A stretch of 64,000 bases of DNA from Scleromitrula shiraiana (Eukaryota; Ascomycota; Leotiomycetes; Helotiales; Sclerotiniaceae). Under the pieces are notes generated by a model, which was not told the DNA's origin, did not search any database, and saw only the letters and a program-made list of their open reading frames with translations. Each line of letters begins with the position of its first letter. The stretch's first letter is position 1. The stretch is from NCBI GenBank assembly GCA_028455995.1, contig JABELC010000005.1, positions 186,001 to 250,000 of the forward strand, read 5' to 3'. This document shows, piece by piece, positions 1 to 12,361 of the stretch. A program made the translations under genes and the position numbers.

Positions 1-1167
1 GCACAATATGGGATCGAAGGCTGAATATGAAAGCCATGACATATGGCCATAGGGACCACCAATATAAACATGTACAGTTCCATGAGGAGATTCAATACTT
101 GAACCTGCACTAACCATCGTAACGAAGTTGTTAAAAGTGGGAGATTTCATTATTGCCGTCCACTATTATGTTATAAAATTCATAGTCAGCATTCATATCT
201 TACACGACGTCCAAATGCTTGCAAACAATAGATCAAGGACTCACCACTTGTCCACCAAGTCCAGCATTAGAGAGATAATAATTAGCAGCATTAACATCAT
301 CACCACCACCCTGATAATCCGGATACCTAACCGTATAATTATAACTCGCCAACGCACCATCATAATCATGCGGAGGAAACTCCGTCGTACTTAAAGGGAC
401 CTGTTGAAAGTTATATTGAAACAATGGATTATTAATCGTTTGAACGCCGGATGGAGTGGTGATTTGAACAGTGCGAGAGTTGACTACATTTGGTATTGAA
501 GGTGTAGTTCCCCAATCCCAATATGGAAGGCGGAGTTGATCGGCTGCGGCTTGGTATGTGGCATAAACATTTGAGGGGTAGGATCTTGCTATGCTTTGGG
601 CGTGACTGGCAAGGGTGGCTTCGAATAGTGCTAAGTATGGCCGGTGCCAGGTAGCGAATAATACAGAATCTGTTTGTTTGATCAGTTTGATTGGATTCAT
701 GATTTAGGGAAGGGGGACTTACCATGAGTACAATATCCTGTATTGGGTGCACCACTAACTGTGTTTACACTATCCCATGGTGCATATGGTCTGCCGTGAA
801 TACCTGAGATTATCAATATTCTAATTGTTTTGACAGGAGCATATTTCTTACCGGCAATTTGGAAATATGAGAGACTATTGTTTTCATTCATAGCTTGCAT
901 AGCAGCCAATGCTTGAATATAAAGAGAGCTAATACATAGGTACATGTGTTAGTGTTCAAACATATCCATCAAATAGAAAATGACTTACAATTGTGGAACA
1001 TCGTTTTGTAGATCCAAAATGTTTCTTCTAAAAGGTCTTGCTTTTGTAGTTGGATTGATTCCCGTTGTAAGTCCAGTAATGGGATAATATTGTGCATTAA
1101 CATGATGATTGATGAAGACACCGAGGATGAGTATCATCCAAGGAAGAATCGAAATTTTGACAACCAT
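1..1167 (-). CDS. Tyrosinase (type-3 copper phenol oxidase), 5' part only
   Basis: Predicted secreted tyrosinase that oxidises phenols to quinones (melanin-type or secondary-metabolite chemistry). Exons on the minus strand: 1167-989, 928-723, 669-245 and 162-1; the gene continues past the left edge. Phases join cleanly across all three introns. The start at 1167 gives an N-terminal signal peptide (hydrophobic stretch ending HVNAQYY). The copper-A region is visible: IHGRPYAPWD, then YCTHDSVLFATWHRPYLALF across the exon 2/3 join, with the usual His residues. The copper-B region begins in exon 4 (SPHGTVHVYIGG, GHMSWLSYSAFDPI); its last His falls outside the window. Family assignment is strong. 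Substrate and whether it makes melanin cannot be told from sequence. Lack of the 3' end means integrity cannot be judged. Confidence 0.9.
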
Positions 1168-4126
1168 TCTTGTGGTTCTTGATGGTGATGGCGATCTCAA
1201 TGTTGATGATGGTTGCAGGATAAAAGTATCACAAAGTGGGAGAAAGTGGGAGAAATCTTGTCTTGAATATTTTTCATATATGTAATTCAAGTCTCGAAAA
1301 AAGAAAGAACCAAAAGGGGAAGTCGCTCATCAATACATCACTTTGCCGAGGTCGAAGTCGAAGTCAAAATGCATCCATCCATCCATTCATTCAATTGAGA
1401 TTTATTCAAGTGCCGTGTTGTTGAAAATAATGTACAATTCCGTAAAGTACAGACAAGATATTATAATATACAAGGTCCACGAGTTTGAACTCTTTTTGTA
1501 TGTATGTGTATGTAACATACAGAGATACGAGGAGGCAAAGATCGAGCGAGATAAGAAATACAATTTTATGTTGCATATGCGATCATACATAGCACATTAT
1601 GATCTGAATTGTGTCTTGTTATACAAAGTAAATTCCCCAAGATTACGAACATACTTTTCGTACACTGCATTGCATAGAAAAGGGTATATACGAATACCAA
1701 CCAAGTCATCAAAACATAAGATGAAAGTATTTTCGTTTGATCATGAGGTTACCCAAGTGAGTATTCTTGACCAAACTTTTGCTGAAAAACTCGTTCCTAT
1801 ACCTCATATGACTCCCATATAAATATCATACAGACAGATAGACGAAAACTTCTGCTTAGCCGCTTACCCACATGCTTTTCAGAATATCCGATAGTGTGGT
1901 AGAAACGTTCATAAGATCGGAATCTTATAGGAGATATGGCTCGACTTTACGGGTACAAGCAGGATTAACGACCTGCCAGATATATGAGCCGATTTCAACG
2001 TGGAAAGTCTGACTTTAAAGGGTTCCCCGAATGTACTTACCTTGGATCAATTTCCAGGTATGTGGTTTGCCGTCAATAGATGTTGTGATACAATTACACA
2101 AGATATTGTATTGATAGTGGACTGGTGGACTTGATATTTTTCTTTGTACGTGGGTATACGTATGCCAGTTGTATCAAGGGTTTTGACGGTATGAAAAGAA
2201 TTGATATTTGAATAGTGACAGCCACCTAGCATTGAAAATAAAGCATCACAAGAAATGAGAGAATAAAAGAAAATAGGTTGCCGAATTTTGAGCATTTGTT
2301 TAGATACCCATCCACAATATGCCCTGAGCCTTAGCATAAACTTAAAGACAGCATCAACGAGTGCTGATGTGCCAGATGACATGGGAAATTATATAAAACT
2401 ACTGAGACAACCCAAAACGCCATTCGGGCAATAGCTTGTGAAACGATCAAATAATCTTAACAACGGATATACTATAACAAGTCCATTATACTCATCATAG
2501 CAATATCCATACCGCGATTGATGATGAGAAAAGAAGGTAAGAAGTTTAAATCTTATCTAGACAAAGCTGAACTTCCAGCCTTCTATAATGATGCTACAAA
2601 TTAAATCGAGATGAGATGCATCGGAAATGATCCCATTCTCGTGGTTATTGCGTGGTTGTTGCATGGCCATATACCAGGTACTTCGATTATATTAATGAAA
2701 ATAAGAAACATGCAGTTCAGCTCACCACAAAGCTTCTTAGGTGAATTTCTCAAACCGAGAAAGAAGCAGACTCTCATAGATTAGGGAAGCTCTATATCGA
2801 TCATGATCGTAAACATGGATTAACATGCTTGAATCACCTCAATCCGATGCCAGCCATGTATACCTCGGGGAGGGAAATAATAACGAGAGCAGAAAGCTTC
2901 GACTACAAGCCTCATGATGGCTATCCCTACCAAACCTTGCATGTATAGACCGTGTCCGTGATAAAAGAACTTCCAAGAAGATTTCTGCTATGTTTTGTAG
3001 AAATAGTCATAACTTTGAGCGGCCATTTTTATTCATATATCGACAAGCGAACGAAACCGCAATCGTAACAAGTATTCACGACAAACAATATGTGACCCAC
3101 CCCTTGATTCATCAAGTCATCAGACTTTCGTTGTAGAAATCTTGTCGTGTCTTCCAGATATATGCTCTTCTAGTCTGCCCTCGATCGATAAAATGTTTCG
3201 AAGCAAGGTCATCAGAATGATTGTACATATTTGTAGCTCGATAGTAGTATGTTTATTGAGTGTTTGCGGGTGTGATTAAAGGGAAAACATCATCTAGAGT
3301 TTAATCAGTCAATTGATCTCATCTTGAAAGGGGTATAGCAATCTGCCATACCTGCGATAAACAATGGAAGAGCAAATGCTCAAATTCGAACTTGAGGATG
3401 TGTTCAGGCAATCCGCGAGCTTAAAAAAGTGACAAATAAAGATCCACAAACCTCTCAATCATATCCGAATCTTCAAATGGCTGTTTATACTAGCAAACTT
3501 GTATAACTGCTGCGTTTCTTGCTCTATCTGGTTGTTGTAAGGTTGCATCGATATAGATCGAAACAATGGGAAGGCTTTGTCAGCCGCGCCAAACTCTGCT
3601 TAAAAGAGTTGGCGAAGTTCTGCGAAAGAGATAAGAATCCTGTAGCGAGAGCTACACAAAGCTGGCGGTTTCATTAAAGCTATTACGGGGAGTGTAAGTG
3701 TTTCCGTGTGTTGAAAAAAAAAGATGTTCATCATCCATGATCATGGGAGTGAGTGTGGTATGTGCTCAGACTGGTTCGACTGCCGATGCTCTAATTTTCG
3801 GTGCTAAAATACCCCTCCATACCCCTATACAATAAACGCCAGACGTCAAATGACATATTCGAGATAAACCTAATTAGGTACTTCTATATCATAGGCAACG
3901 ACCTTGAGTTGGTATACAAAAGATTACACTGCCATTGTATAGCGCTGGGCTTTCGATACTGCCAACATTATTTCGTCCGTACAACCAACCAACCAACAAT
4001 ATGCTTGAGCAAAATCTGATAAAACCCGGGGATATGCAGGTCCAGGTGCCAGAAACCTTCAACTCGAGGGTTATTCTCAATCTCCAACAAAATATCTACC
4101 AGTTGAACATATTTCGCACCTAAACC
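1168..4126. other. Long intergenic region without a recognisable gene
   Basis: About 3 kb of AT-rich sequence between the tyrosinase start and the GNAT-amidase start. Several open frames of 60-160 codons exist on both strands (for example 1343-1822 plus and 2047-2382 minus) but none shows a domain, family resemblance or a convincing splice structure. The part next to 1167 should hold the tyrosinase promoter, and the part before 4127 the promoter of the fusion gene. I see no transposon ends or long repeats. Confidence 0.5.
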
Positions 4127-6377
4127 ATGGTTCTCCAACTATCAGTAGCAACTAAAGAGGATGCCCAGGAAATTGCAAATATTCACCTCTCCTCCTTTGA
4201 CACCAACGCCCTACTCCATGCTCAATTCCCCACCCAAACCAGTCTCCAAAGTTTGCACGCATGTCTCAAGGAAGATGTGTTAGAGACGTTGAGGACTGGA
4301 ACTCCCGATAAAATCGATCTAGTGGTGCGAGATACGGAGATTGATCGCATTATATCGTTTGCAAAGTATGATTTACCACCGATTTCTATCGTGGATGATG
4401 ATCATTCCTTTTCGGAATTGTGGCCTCCGAAGGGTGCGAGGTTGGATTTGTTGGATGAGTATGCTAAGAAAGCTGAGGCGGGGAAGAGAAGAGTTGTGAG
4501 TGATAACCCGTGCTATCGTAAGGCTATCCCATCCCATGATTTTAGTGTTTGTTTGTTTGCTCTATGATCACATCTCTTCTATCTTTATATCTTGCTTAGT
4601 GGCTCCGTGAAGTATAGCTCAATATCAAACATTCCCATATGCGAGATTTGTTCTATATACAAATTATTCTTCATTTCATAACTAACAACATATAGGTTTA
4701 ACCTTCGTTGGTACGCACTTAGACCATAGGAATCGTGGAGCGGGAACCATGCTGGTGAATTGGGGACTATCAAATGCCGAGAGAGAGAATGTACCAGTTT
4801 ATCTAGAAAGCACTGTTGGCGCATCGTCTTTGTATAGGAAACTAGGCTTCGTTGCTGAAGATGGCTTCTCATTATCTTTACCGGGAACTATCATTGACGA
4901 TCAACCTCAAATTTACGAGGAAATATGTATGATTCGTAGATGGGATATCGAAGAGGGAATGGATCGATGGGATTCTAGTCTCAACATTTGCAGCCTTGCC
5001 ATCGACTATGAAGTGGGAATCACGCCTCAAATCGTGGTTCAAGCTATCTACGATCGTATTGAAGCTTACAAAGAAGTTCAGCCATCTGTTTGGATCCATC
5101 TACAACCTATTGGCGAAGTGTTACAAGCTGCTCACGCACTTTATACACGTTGGCCTGATGCATCGTCAAGACCGCCGCTATGGGGAGTTCCGTTTAGTGT
5201 AAAGGATAGTATCAATGTGGTTGGTATTCCTACTACAACTGGATGTCCTGCGCTTGCATTTACACCTACTTCTTCCGCAACGGTTTATCAACGATGTATC
5301 GATGCTGGTGCTCTATTCATTGGGAAGACAAATATGGAACAACTAGCCACGGGCATGACAGGATGTAGATCGCCATTTGGTACACTCCATTCTACATTCA
5401 GCAAAACACGTGTTGTAGGTGGATCTAGTAGTGGTAGTGCAGTTAGTGTTAGTGAAGGTCTTGTTTCATTTACTATAGGAAGTGATACTGCAGGTTCCAT
5501 TCGAGTCCCAGCTCTATTCAACGGTCTTGTAGGGTTCAAGCCTACAAAAGGAACGGTTTCTGCTCATGGAGTAAGTCCGGCTTGTCTTCATCAAGATTGT
5601 GTTTCTTTCTTAGCAGTGACCATTGAAGATGCAGAGACTATTTGGAAGGTATGCGAAGGCTATGATAAGCAGGATTATTTTGCAAAACCTCTATCATTCA
5701 GACATCCAGTCCGGTGTGCATCGCCAATGACTAAGAGTATATCATTCAAATTTGGAGTTCCATCGCCTTCTGCACTTGAAGCGTGTTCTCCCATCTACCA
5801 TACACAGTTTCTTAAGGTAGTGGCTGCACTTGAAGAATCTGGTGGTGAACGAGTAGATCTAGATTGGACTCCCTTCGCTGCTTCAAATGAGCTTCTCTAC
5901 AACGGAACATTTGTCCTCGAACGTCTTACCACTTTGCCCGAGGGCTGGTTCGACAAAAATAAAGACTTACTCCATCCCGTAATTCGAGCTGTTTTTGAAG
6001 GTGCACTGGCTCGGAAGAGTACCGCTATTGATGTATTCAACGATTTACATAAACAAGCAGAATACAAACGGATCGTTGAGGATGTTCTAACTTTCGATAA
6101 GGATGTACTAACTGTTATGGTTGTTCCTACTACACCTTTTCATCCCACCATTGAAGAGGTATCAAAAGATCCGATCGGTATCAATGGAATTTTGGGGGCA
6201 TTTGCCCACTTCGCAAATGTGTTGGATTTAGTTGGGGTGGCTGTTCCGTGTGGAACGTACGAAGAAAAGGGGGACAATTTACCGTTCGGTGTTACGGTAC
6301 TTGCTGGCACAGGATTAGATGGTAAACTTCTGGAGTTGGTGAAGATGTTAGAGGAAAGTTTAGGAGATCTAGAATAG
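4127..6377 (+). CDS. Fusion protein: GNAT acetyltransferase + amidase-signature (allophanate-hydrolase-like) domain
   Basis: Two exons, 4127-4517 and 4696-6377, joined by a 178-nt intron (donor GTAAGG, branch ACTAAC, acceptor TATAG), give 690 residues. Residues ~1-210 look like a GNAT acetyltransferase: the acetyl-CoA loop RNRGAG lies just after the intron and YLESTVGASSLYRKLGF is the typical C-terminal half. Without any stop or further intron the frame runs into an amidase-signature domain (~225-690) resembling the N-terminal half of allophanate hydrolase (AtzF type). The catalytic triad region is intact: Lys ~300 in VPFSVKD, the Ser run GGSSSGS ~372-378 and the nucleophile Ser ~398 in DTAGSIR. 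The C-terminal domain of full AtzF is absent. It probably hydrolyses an amide or urea-like compound; coupling with acetylation is inference. A mis-joined pair of genes is unlikely because the frame is continuous. Confidence 0.85.
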
Positions 6378-7147
6378 AATCGCCGATGATGGAATATACC
6401 CGGTAAAATAGACTGGTCTTGACATTTGAAACTGGATTATACGTGTTGACAGGTTGTCGATTCATGTTGTTGTTTTAGACTTTCTATTCGAAGTATCGTA
6501 AACTCGTATATTCCTTCGGGATATATTTGACTATCGAATTCTCAGAATACGTGAGCTTATCAAATGACAGTTCTAGGTTGATTTTGAAGAGAGACCTGTC
6601 ACTTTTAGTAGTGTGCTACGTATAACAGTGCTTTTCATACACCTAACTTCCTATTTCGGAGTCTACTCTATTCTCACAGTGACAGAAGTTTGTCGCATTC
6701 GCTCTGATTTATCATAGCTCTCATGGTGTTGAAGATCCCCTATATAAGTCTAATATTAGAGTCGTCGATCATTTACTCGGTCATGAATTTATAGTAATTT
6801 GATTGGCCCAAAGAATGGAGCTGCATCGCCAAGTCGGCAGACAGGCATTTTCTGAAAAACTTCTCCATCTTTACCTCGTACAAAGTGACGTTGATAACAA
6901 ATACAAACGTACAACCTGATTAATCGGTACTTTCAACATTTTGAATACGAGAAAATTTCTCAATTCAACGGATTACTTCTGCAAGGGAAACCTTATGTAT
7001 TTCAGTAAATACTATGGGGTATTCTTGGCAAACAGATAAGTATCTAATGTTTCCTTTCCTTGATCTTCACATTTTCTCTATTCAATCATTGTTCTCAATT
7101 CCTAATAATTATTCCGCGATTTTTTAATCCATCTCTTCCCCTACATC
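6378..7147. other. Intergenic; presumed promoter of the GH17 gene
   Basis: 770 bp, AT-rich, no gene seen. The last ~100 bp before 7148 are pyrimidine-rich (CTTTCC, TTCTCTATTC), as often found in 5' leaders of well-expressed fungal genes. Confidence 0.4.
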
Positions 7148-8038
7148 ATGAAGACAGACTCTCTTGCGTTAGCTCTCGCAGCTACTTTATTCACAACGGG
7201 AACAAACGCATATTGGAAAGGTTTCAATGTCCAAGCAACCCTCGCTAATGGCGCCTGTAAAAGTCAAGTCGACTGGGAAAATGATTTTAGATTGATGCAA
7301 TCACTTCCCGGAGGTTTTGATAGCATAAGAGTCTATGCCTCAAGCGATTGCAACACGCTCGCGAATGTTGTTCCAGCAGCAATTGCCACGGGAGGAAAAG
7401 TCCTAGCTGGAGTGTGGACTGAAGATTCTACTCATTTTGAGGCCGAAAAGGCAGCTTTATTAGCTATAACAAGGCAATACGGATTTGGCTGGATGGTGGC
7501 GGTTAGTGTTGGAAGTGAAGATCTTTACAGAAAGGATACTAGCGCCGCCACGCTCGCTCAACAAATCTATGACGTGAGAGGAATGCTATCAACAGTTTCT
7601 GGATACAGCAGTGCTGTCCAAGTCGGACACGTCGACACATGGACGGCATGGGTGGATGGAGCGAATTATGCAGTCATCAAAGCATGCGATTTCGTTGGAA
7701 CGGATGGATATCCATATTTTCAGAACACCCAACAAAATGATATCAGTCAGGGATATGATTTATTCTGGCAGTCAGTTAATGCTGTGAGAAGTACAGTTCA
7801 GAATGCTCAAAGTGGGGCATGGGTTTGGGTTACTGAGACTGGGTGGCCTGCTTCGGGTCCAACTAATGGTAATGCTGTTGCTTCCGTTGGTAATGCAGCA
7901 AGTTATTGGAAGAGTGTCGCTTGTGAGGCTTTTAGACAGGGTCATACTTTTTGGTACTCGCTTCAGGATTATTATGCTTCTCCTTCTTTTGGTGTTGTGG
8001 ATGTCAATGGCAACGCAAAGTATGATTTGAGTTGTTGA
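7148..8038 (+). CDS. Secreted glycoside hydrolase family 17 (endo-beta-1,3-glucanase / glucanosyltransferase)
   Basis: Single-exon gene of 296 residues. Residues 1-21 form a signal peptide (MKTDSLALALAATLFTTGTN then AYWKGFN), so the enzyme should act outside the membrane or in the wall. The GH17 barrel is complete: acid/base Glu124 in VSVGSEDLYR and nucleophile Glu230 in VWVTETGWP, with FWYSLQDY near the end. The protein stops at DLSC without a Ser/Thr-rich tail or GPI signal, so it is probably soluble rather than anchored. The expected role is remodelling of beta-1,3-glucan in the fungus's own wall; an attack on plant callose is possible but not shown. The start is fixed by the signal peptide. 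Confidence 0.92.
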   Translation: MKTDSLALALAATLFTTGTNAYWKGFNVQATLANGACKSQVDWENDFRLMQSLPGGFDSIRVYASSDCNTLANVVPAAIATGGKVLAGVWTEDSTHFEAEKAALLAITRQYGFGWMVAVSVGSEDLYRKDTSAATLAQQIYDVRGMLSTVSGYSSAVQVGHVDTWTAWVDGANYAVIKACDFVGTDGYPYFQNTQQNDISQGYDLFWQSVNAVRSTVQNAQSGAWVWVTETGWPASGPTNGNAVASVGNAASYWKSVACEAFRQGHTFWYSLQDYYASPSFGVVDVNGNAKYDLSC

Positions 8039-8465
8039 GTAGTTCTGGGAGGTAGCTAGGATGAATTGCGTAGTAGATATATTTTAATTGGTATTTTAAT
8101 TTAATGACACCAATGATATGATATGTGGACGGTCCAGCGCTTGTTGCGTTCTTACTGTTTATGATATATCAATTTTGGCCAACGAATTTCACACAGCAAG
8201 CCTCAATATCCAAACGCCAAACTGTTTCTCTTCTATTAAATCTATTTATGTATTTTTCTTTTCTCAATTTATCGGGTGTTTTTTATATTTCCCACCATTT
8301 CAAAGCCAAAACCTCTGAACTCTCAAACTCTAAAACTCCAAAATCTACAAAACCTGATTAAGAGCGTATATCAATTGATGTATTGGCCGAAATTGTATTG
8401 ATTGAAGTGCTACTGTATTCACTTCCTAAATCAGAAGCGGTATCACCTTCGCGACCTTTAAACCG
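8039..8465. other. Convergent 3' intergenic region
   Basis: About 430 bp between the ends of the GH17 gene and the oppositely oriented coiled-coil pseudogene. AT-rich with no gene recognised; it should contain both poly(A) regions. Confidence 0.4.
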
Positions 8466-9839
8466 TTATTTCCGTTTCGGATCAGGTTCGCGACGTTTAG
8501 GTTGTTCTACTTCTACTACAGATGGTGGTTTTCTGGTTCGACGGGCAGTAAGCGAATGAGCCGCTTGCAATGCTGCCGTGCTAGGAGCTCCAGGAGGCAT
8601 AGTTGCGGTTCTTCTTGAGACCCTGGTCGATTTCGTAGCTTCCGAACGGGTAGATATACTGTCAGATTCTTCACTTTCTGACTCTGAAGATGAAGACTCT
8701 GAAGATGAAGACTCTGAAGACGAAAACTCTGAACTTGACGATGGAGGAGCACGACTCTTACGAGATTTTCCCTTTGACTTTTTTGGTTTGGATAATATTG
8801 TTCTTGCATCATCCTCATCGGATGAGTCGCTCTCATCTTCTTCTTCATGCTGACTGCTACGTACCGATTTGCTCTTAGATTTGTGGCTAGATGTGGACCC
8901 ATGGTGACGTTTTGATATTTCGGAATCTTTCGGTTTCTCTGATCTTAGCGATCTCACCGATTCCTCCGATTCCCTTGGTTTTTCCGATTTTTCTGGCTTC
9001 GCTGATTTCTCAAAATCCTTATTCTTCTTCCTAGACTTATGGTGCGACTTCCCATTGTCCTCTACCCATCTTTCGACAGTTCCAGTCTTGGTTGTAGTAT
9101 CAGAAATGTAATCGTCACTATTCATGCGGTTAGAAACAATTTTAGAATAGGGGCTGTCTACTTACTCGAAATCTTCTTCAATAACAGTTTTGGCCTTGCG
9201 GAGTTTGTGGCTTCCGCTACTTCGAACGCTCACAACATCGTCGTCACGAACACTTGCCGGCTTCGTATCTCCTCGAACACTTGCCGCCTTTTAATCTCCA
9301 TAAAGAACCATCGCCATGTCATCTCCATGAACACTCGCATTACTACCAGAAGCCTTCTGCTTTCTCTTCTTAGACTCCGTCTCTTGTGCCGCTAATCGTT
9401 CCTGTTCCTCCAGCTCTCTAAAATATGCCTCTTCCGCTTGCTGACTCAACTTTTCCTCCATCCTTATCGCTTTTTGTTCTGCCTTCCACTGCCTCTCTTT
9501 CTCCTCTTGCTCCAGGTCCTCGTCATATCATTCTTGCATCATTTCCTTTGTAGCAACACTATTTCTTACATTCTTAACTGGTTTCAAAAGAATCACAGCT
9601 ACATCCTCATCTGGGCCTGGCAGTCCTCCTCTGTAGACTGTTCGATCCTTGCGGTTGTTGCGATCTCGGGCTATCACGTGCGAATAATCGGGCTTAAATT
9701 TGTCGACGAGTTTTTCCCACCAGCTAAGGTTTTTATTTTTGGCCTCTTTGGTCTCACGTTCATGCTATCTTCTCTTTACATCCCTGTGGTGTATGCATTC
9801 TTTAATTAATGCTTCGGGGTAGATTGAGTCTTGGGGCAT
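8466..9839 (-). pseudogene. Charged coiled-coil / Ser-Glu-rich protein gene with three in-frame stops
   Basis: On the minus strand one reading frame runs from an ATG at 9839 to 9166, crosses a 48-nt intron (donor GTAAGT at 9165-9160, acceptor ATAG at 9118) and continues to the stop at 8466. The encoded character is consistent throughout: a Trp-Trp-containing N-terminal part (SWWEKLVDKFKPDY), a Glu/Lys/Gln-rich coiled coil, then a Ser/Glu/Lys-rich tail. Three stops interrupt that frame: TAG at 9767-9765, TGA at 9530-9528 and TAA at 9293-9291. Each could derive from a Gln or Arg codon by one C-to-T change. The second exon alone (8466-9117) is open. The stops are too closely set within coding-like sequence to be removed by plausible introns. 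I do not recognise the family. A shortened product from an internal start remains possible. Confidence 0.6.
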
Positions 9840-10651
9840 GTTTGCGGGAGATTGCAGATTTTGTCGAATTGTATAATGATGAGTTATACTTTAACGTAAT
9901 TGAAAGGTGTAGTTGTTGATGGCTTGTGTTTTTTAATGATATTGTTACTGATGAACTGATGATATTGAGTCTGGTGTGGTGTTTTGATGAACGATAGATA
10001 CAAGTACTCTACGCTCATCTTTATAGAAAGCTCTACCAGAAGTGCCTAGTATCGAAGCAATTTAATCTGAATATTCTATTGAAGCCTTGGGTTAGTAGCA
10101 ACCATGTCGGCGCAGGTACATACTTTCGTGGTCGAAGCAACATATTTGGCCCAAGTTCACTTCTATTGATTGATCGATTTACAATGCAACGGTGATTTCA
10201 AGGTTTCCTAATTCACTCTTGCTAAAAACAGCCTCGAAAACATGTGCGCCTGTTATAATATCACTGCCTGTCAGTAGAGAAGGCCGTGATGCTTGACCTT
10301 GACCTAATTAGTGACCTTTACCAAGATCACAACAGCAAAGATGCCATAATGTATATCCATATTCGGATGTCCTCGTGCGAGCACATTCTTTCTTACTTCA
10401 TCTGTCGCCGATAACATGTTGCTTAGTTTATGACCGTATCGATACCATTGAACCAACATGAATGATACAATTCCCACATTTCATAACACGAAACGCTTCG
10501 CAAATCACATCATCAATTGCAGTCCCAATCCCCTTTATTGCCGTTCGTTTTGCAGCAACATGTTGACATTACTGAATCATCATGAACAAAACAAATAGCT
10601 CCTTTTCCATTTCCTCAAACACCAGAATCACATCCATCTCCAATCCCAACC
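9840..10651. other. Intergenic, no gene seen
   Basis: About 810 bp between the pseudogene start and the 3' end of the small Cys-rich gene. No open frame with family resemblance, no repeat of note. Confidence 0.4.
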
Positions 10652-11094
10652 TCACGCCTTCCTATGCAACGTAGTGCACCCTCTATCGCCAATCTCACAC
10701 GGCCCCGGATAATCACATTCCTTATGTCCACATTTCTGACAATTCTTGATATCCCTATACTTCGTCTCATGATTATCATGTTCACACTATAAATTCATAT
10801 CCATTAGCTGTAATTCCCATCAAGTTATCAACATCTATCAATTCAATAAGAAAAACATACCTTACAACAATGCCATCCAACTCTCTGATCAATTTCTTTC
10901 CGGTGGAAGTCAAATGCTCTAGAGATCAATTCTCTGGCATTTTGCATTGCGGAAGGTTTTTTCTCGGTTGTGGTGTTGGATTTTTGGGTCGGGTTTGAGG
11001 GACCTGCAGTCGAGCTTGTTGCCTTGGTTTCAGTTTGTTGGTTTGTCATTTTTGGTTTGTTTGGATATAAAAGGTCGTATGATTTATGTTCCAT
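10652..11094 (-). CDS. Small Cys/His-rich (probable zinc-binding) protein
   Basis: Two exons, 11094-10861 and 10786-10652, with a 74-nt intron (donor GTATGT, acceptor TTATAG) in phase 0, give 122 residues; a start at 11049 (MTNQQTE) would give 107 and is equally plausible. The N-terminal third is Thr/Ser/Gln-rich and disordered. The C-terminal half carries closely spaced Cys and His: WHCCKCEHDNHE, CQKCGHKECDY and CEIGDRGC, resembling the C-X2-C zinc ribbons of many short uncharacterised ascomycete proteins. The intron falls between HCCK and CEH, so only the spliced form has the full metal-binding set. No precise function can be given. Confidence 0.75.
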
Positions 11095-12361
11095 CTATTA
11101 AATGTGTATTGGAGGCTTTGATATGTTTTTATGCTTTTTGAGTGTGTGTGTTATTCAGAAACAACGTTGAGAGATCTGGAAGTTAATTGAATCATTTTCA
11201 CTACTGAAGAAATTTTTTCTTAAGAACTTTATGGGGTCTTTGTTTTGAGCTATTGGAATTACTAAATTGAATGTATATAGTATGGTGTTCTTTGTCTGAA
11301 TGAAAGAAGTAGTTTGTGCGATAGATCGATTTATATTACTTGAAAAGGGGAGCTGGATCTCTTTGTAATAGACGAGTGACTAGTACGAAAATCATTCCCT
11401 ACCTTGGGGCGTTGCTCTCTCTGTAAAATTGATTCGAGTACTAGTAGTTACTACTGATTTGTTTATGTCTAAGGCTCATCCACCAAGCGAACTTAAAGTT
11501 CGTAGAAGAGCTTACTTGCATGATTCACTCGCACGAATGTATGAAAAACAGTAGGAAATGTGATTTTAGTATTCAGTACTTGGATTATTCATTGGTAGAT
11601 AGTGATTATCATCATATAAGTCACATGAAGGCCGAACAGCATTTAGATAAAAGGAGAATGGCTCATGGAACCGTTGTTGTTGCATAGCCTCCGATAGTGC
11701 TGAGCTCACTCTATTAATCTCCAGGCACCAAACTAAATCTTGTCTTTAGAGTACCCTGGTATTATATTCCTCCAGCCAGTCTGACTATTGAAGCAATTTA
11801 TGGTTTGATGATCACAAGAATTTCGGAGTTGATTGATTAAAGCCCTGGAGGTATGTTATTTGTATAGACGGTTAGCACCAGAATATTTGTTTGGTATATG
11901 CTGCTCGGGAAATGTGTTATTGCTATTTTAATTTGTTGGTATTTTTCATATTCATGAACGTTGATACTTTCAGCTAACATTTTTTTATGAACATTGAAAT
12001 TTGTCTTACCTACCTAGGTACATAGTAGGTATCTCGGAATGATAAATTGGTATTGTTGTTTCTGCTTGGATGATTGGTTGAGAAATCATTGTGCTCTCAT
12101 CTCTGGCAAGAAGGTAGCTGCTGTATCTGAATATGGGTATGCGACTTCCTTATATCACGTCTACTTTCCTCTTTCTCGAAGTTTCAACAAATACTTATTG
12201 CACCTCATGCTATTTCTTGCATCTCTACTTTGCATACATTTCTCAAACATCCTTGAAATCGATTTTTGTTTTTACAGTTTTATTCTACTTGTATCGTTAT
12301 TATATTACTCGGTCAATATCCTTTTCCACCTAGCCTTTACACCATTCCTCTCTTGTAAACA
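11095..12361. other. Divergent intergenic region
   Basis: 1.27 kb between the start of the small Cys-rich gene and the start of the large Ser/Pro-rich gene, so it should contain both promoters. AT-rich. The last 200 bp before 12362 are pyrimidine-rich. No gene recognised. Confidence 0.4.

Noticed and set aside
1343..1822. Plus-strand open frame of 159 codons upstream of the tyrosinase
   Set aside because: No domain, no coding-like composition, AT-rich; overlaps the expected tyrosinase promoter.
2047..2382. Minus-strand open frame of 111 codons
   Set aside because: No family resemblance and no partner exons; may be chance.
9039..9809. Two plus-strand frames of 118 and 123 codons
   Set aside because: They are antisense to the coiled-coil pseudogene, whose composition explains them.
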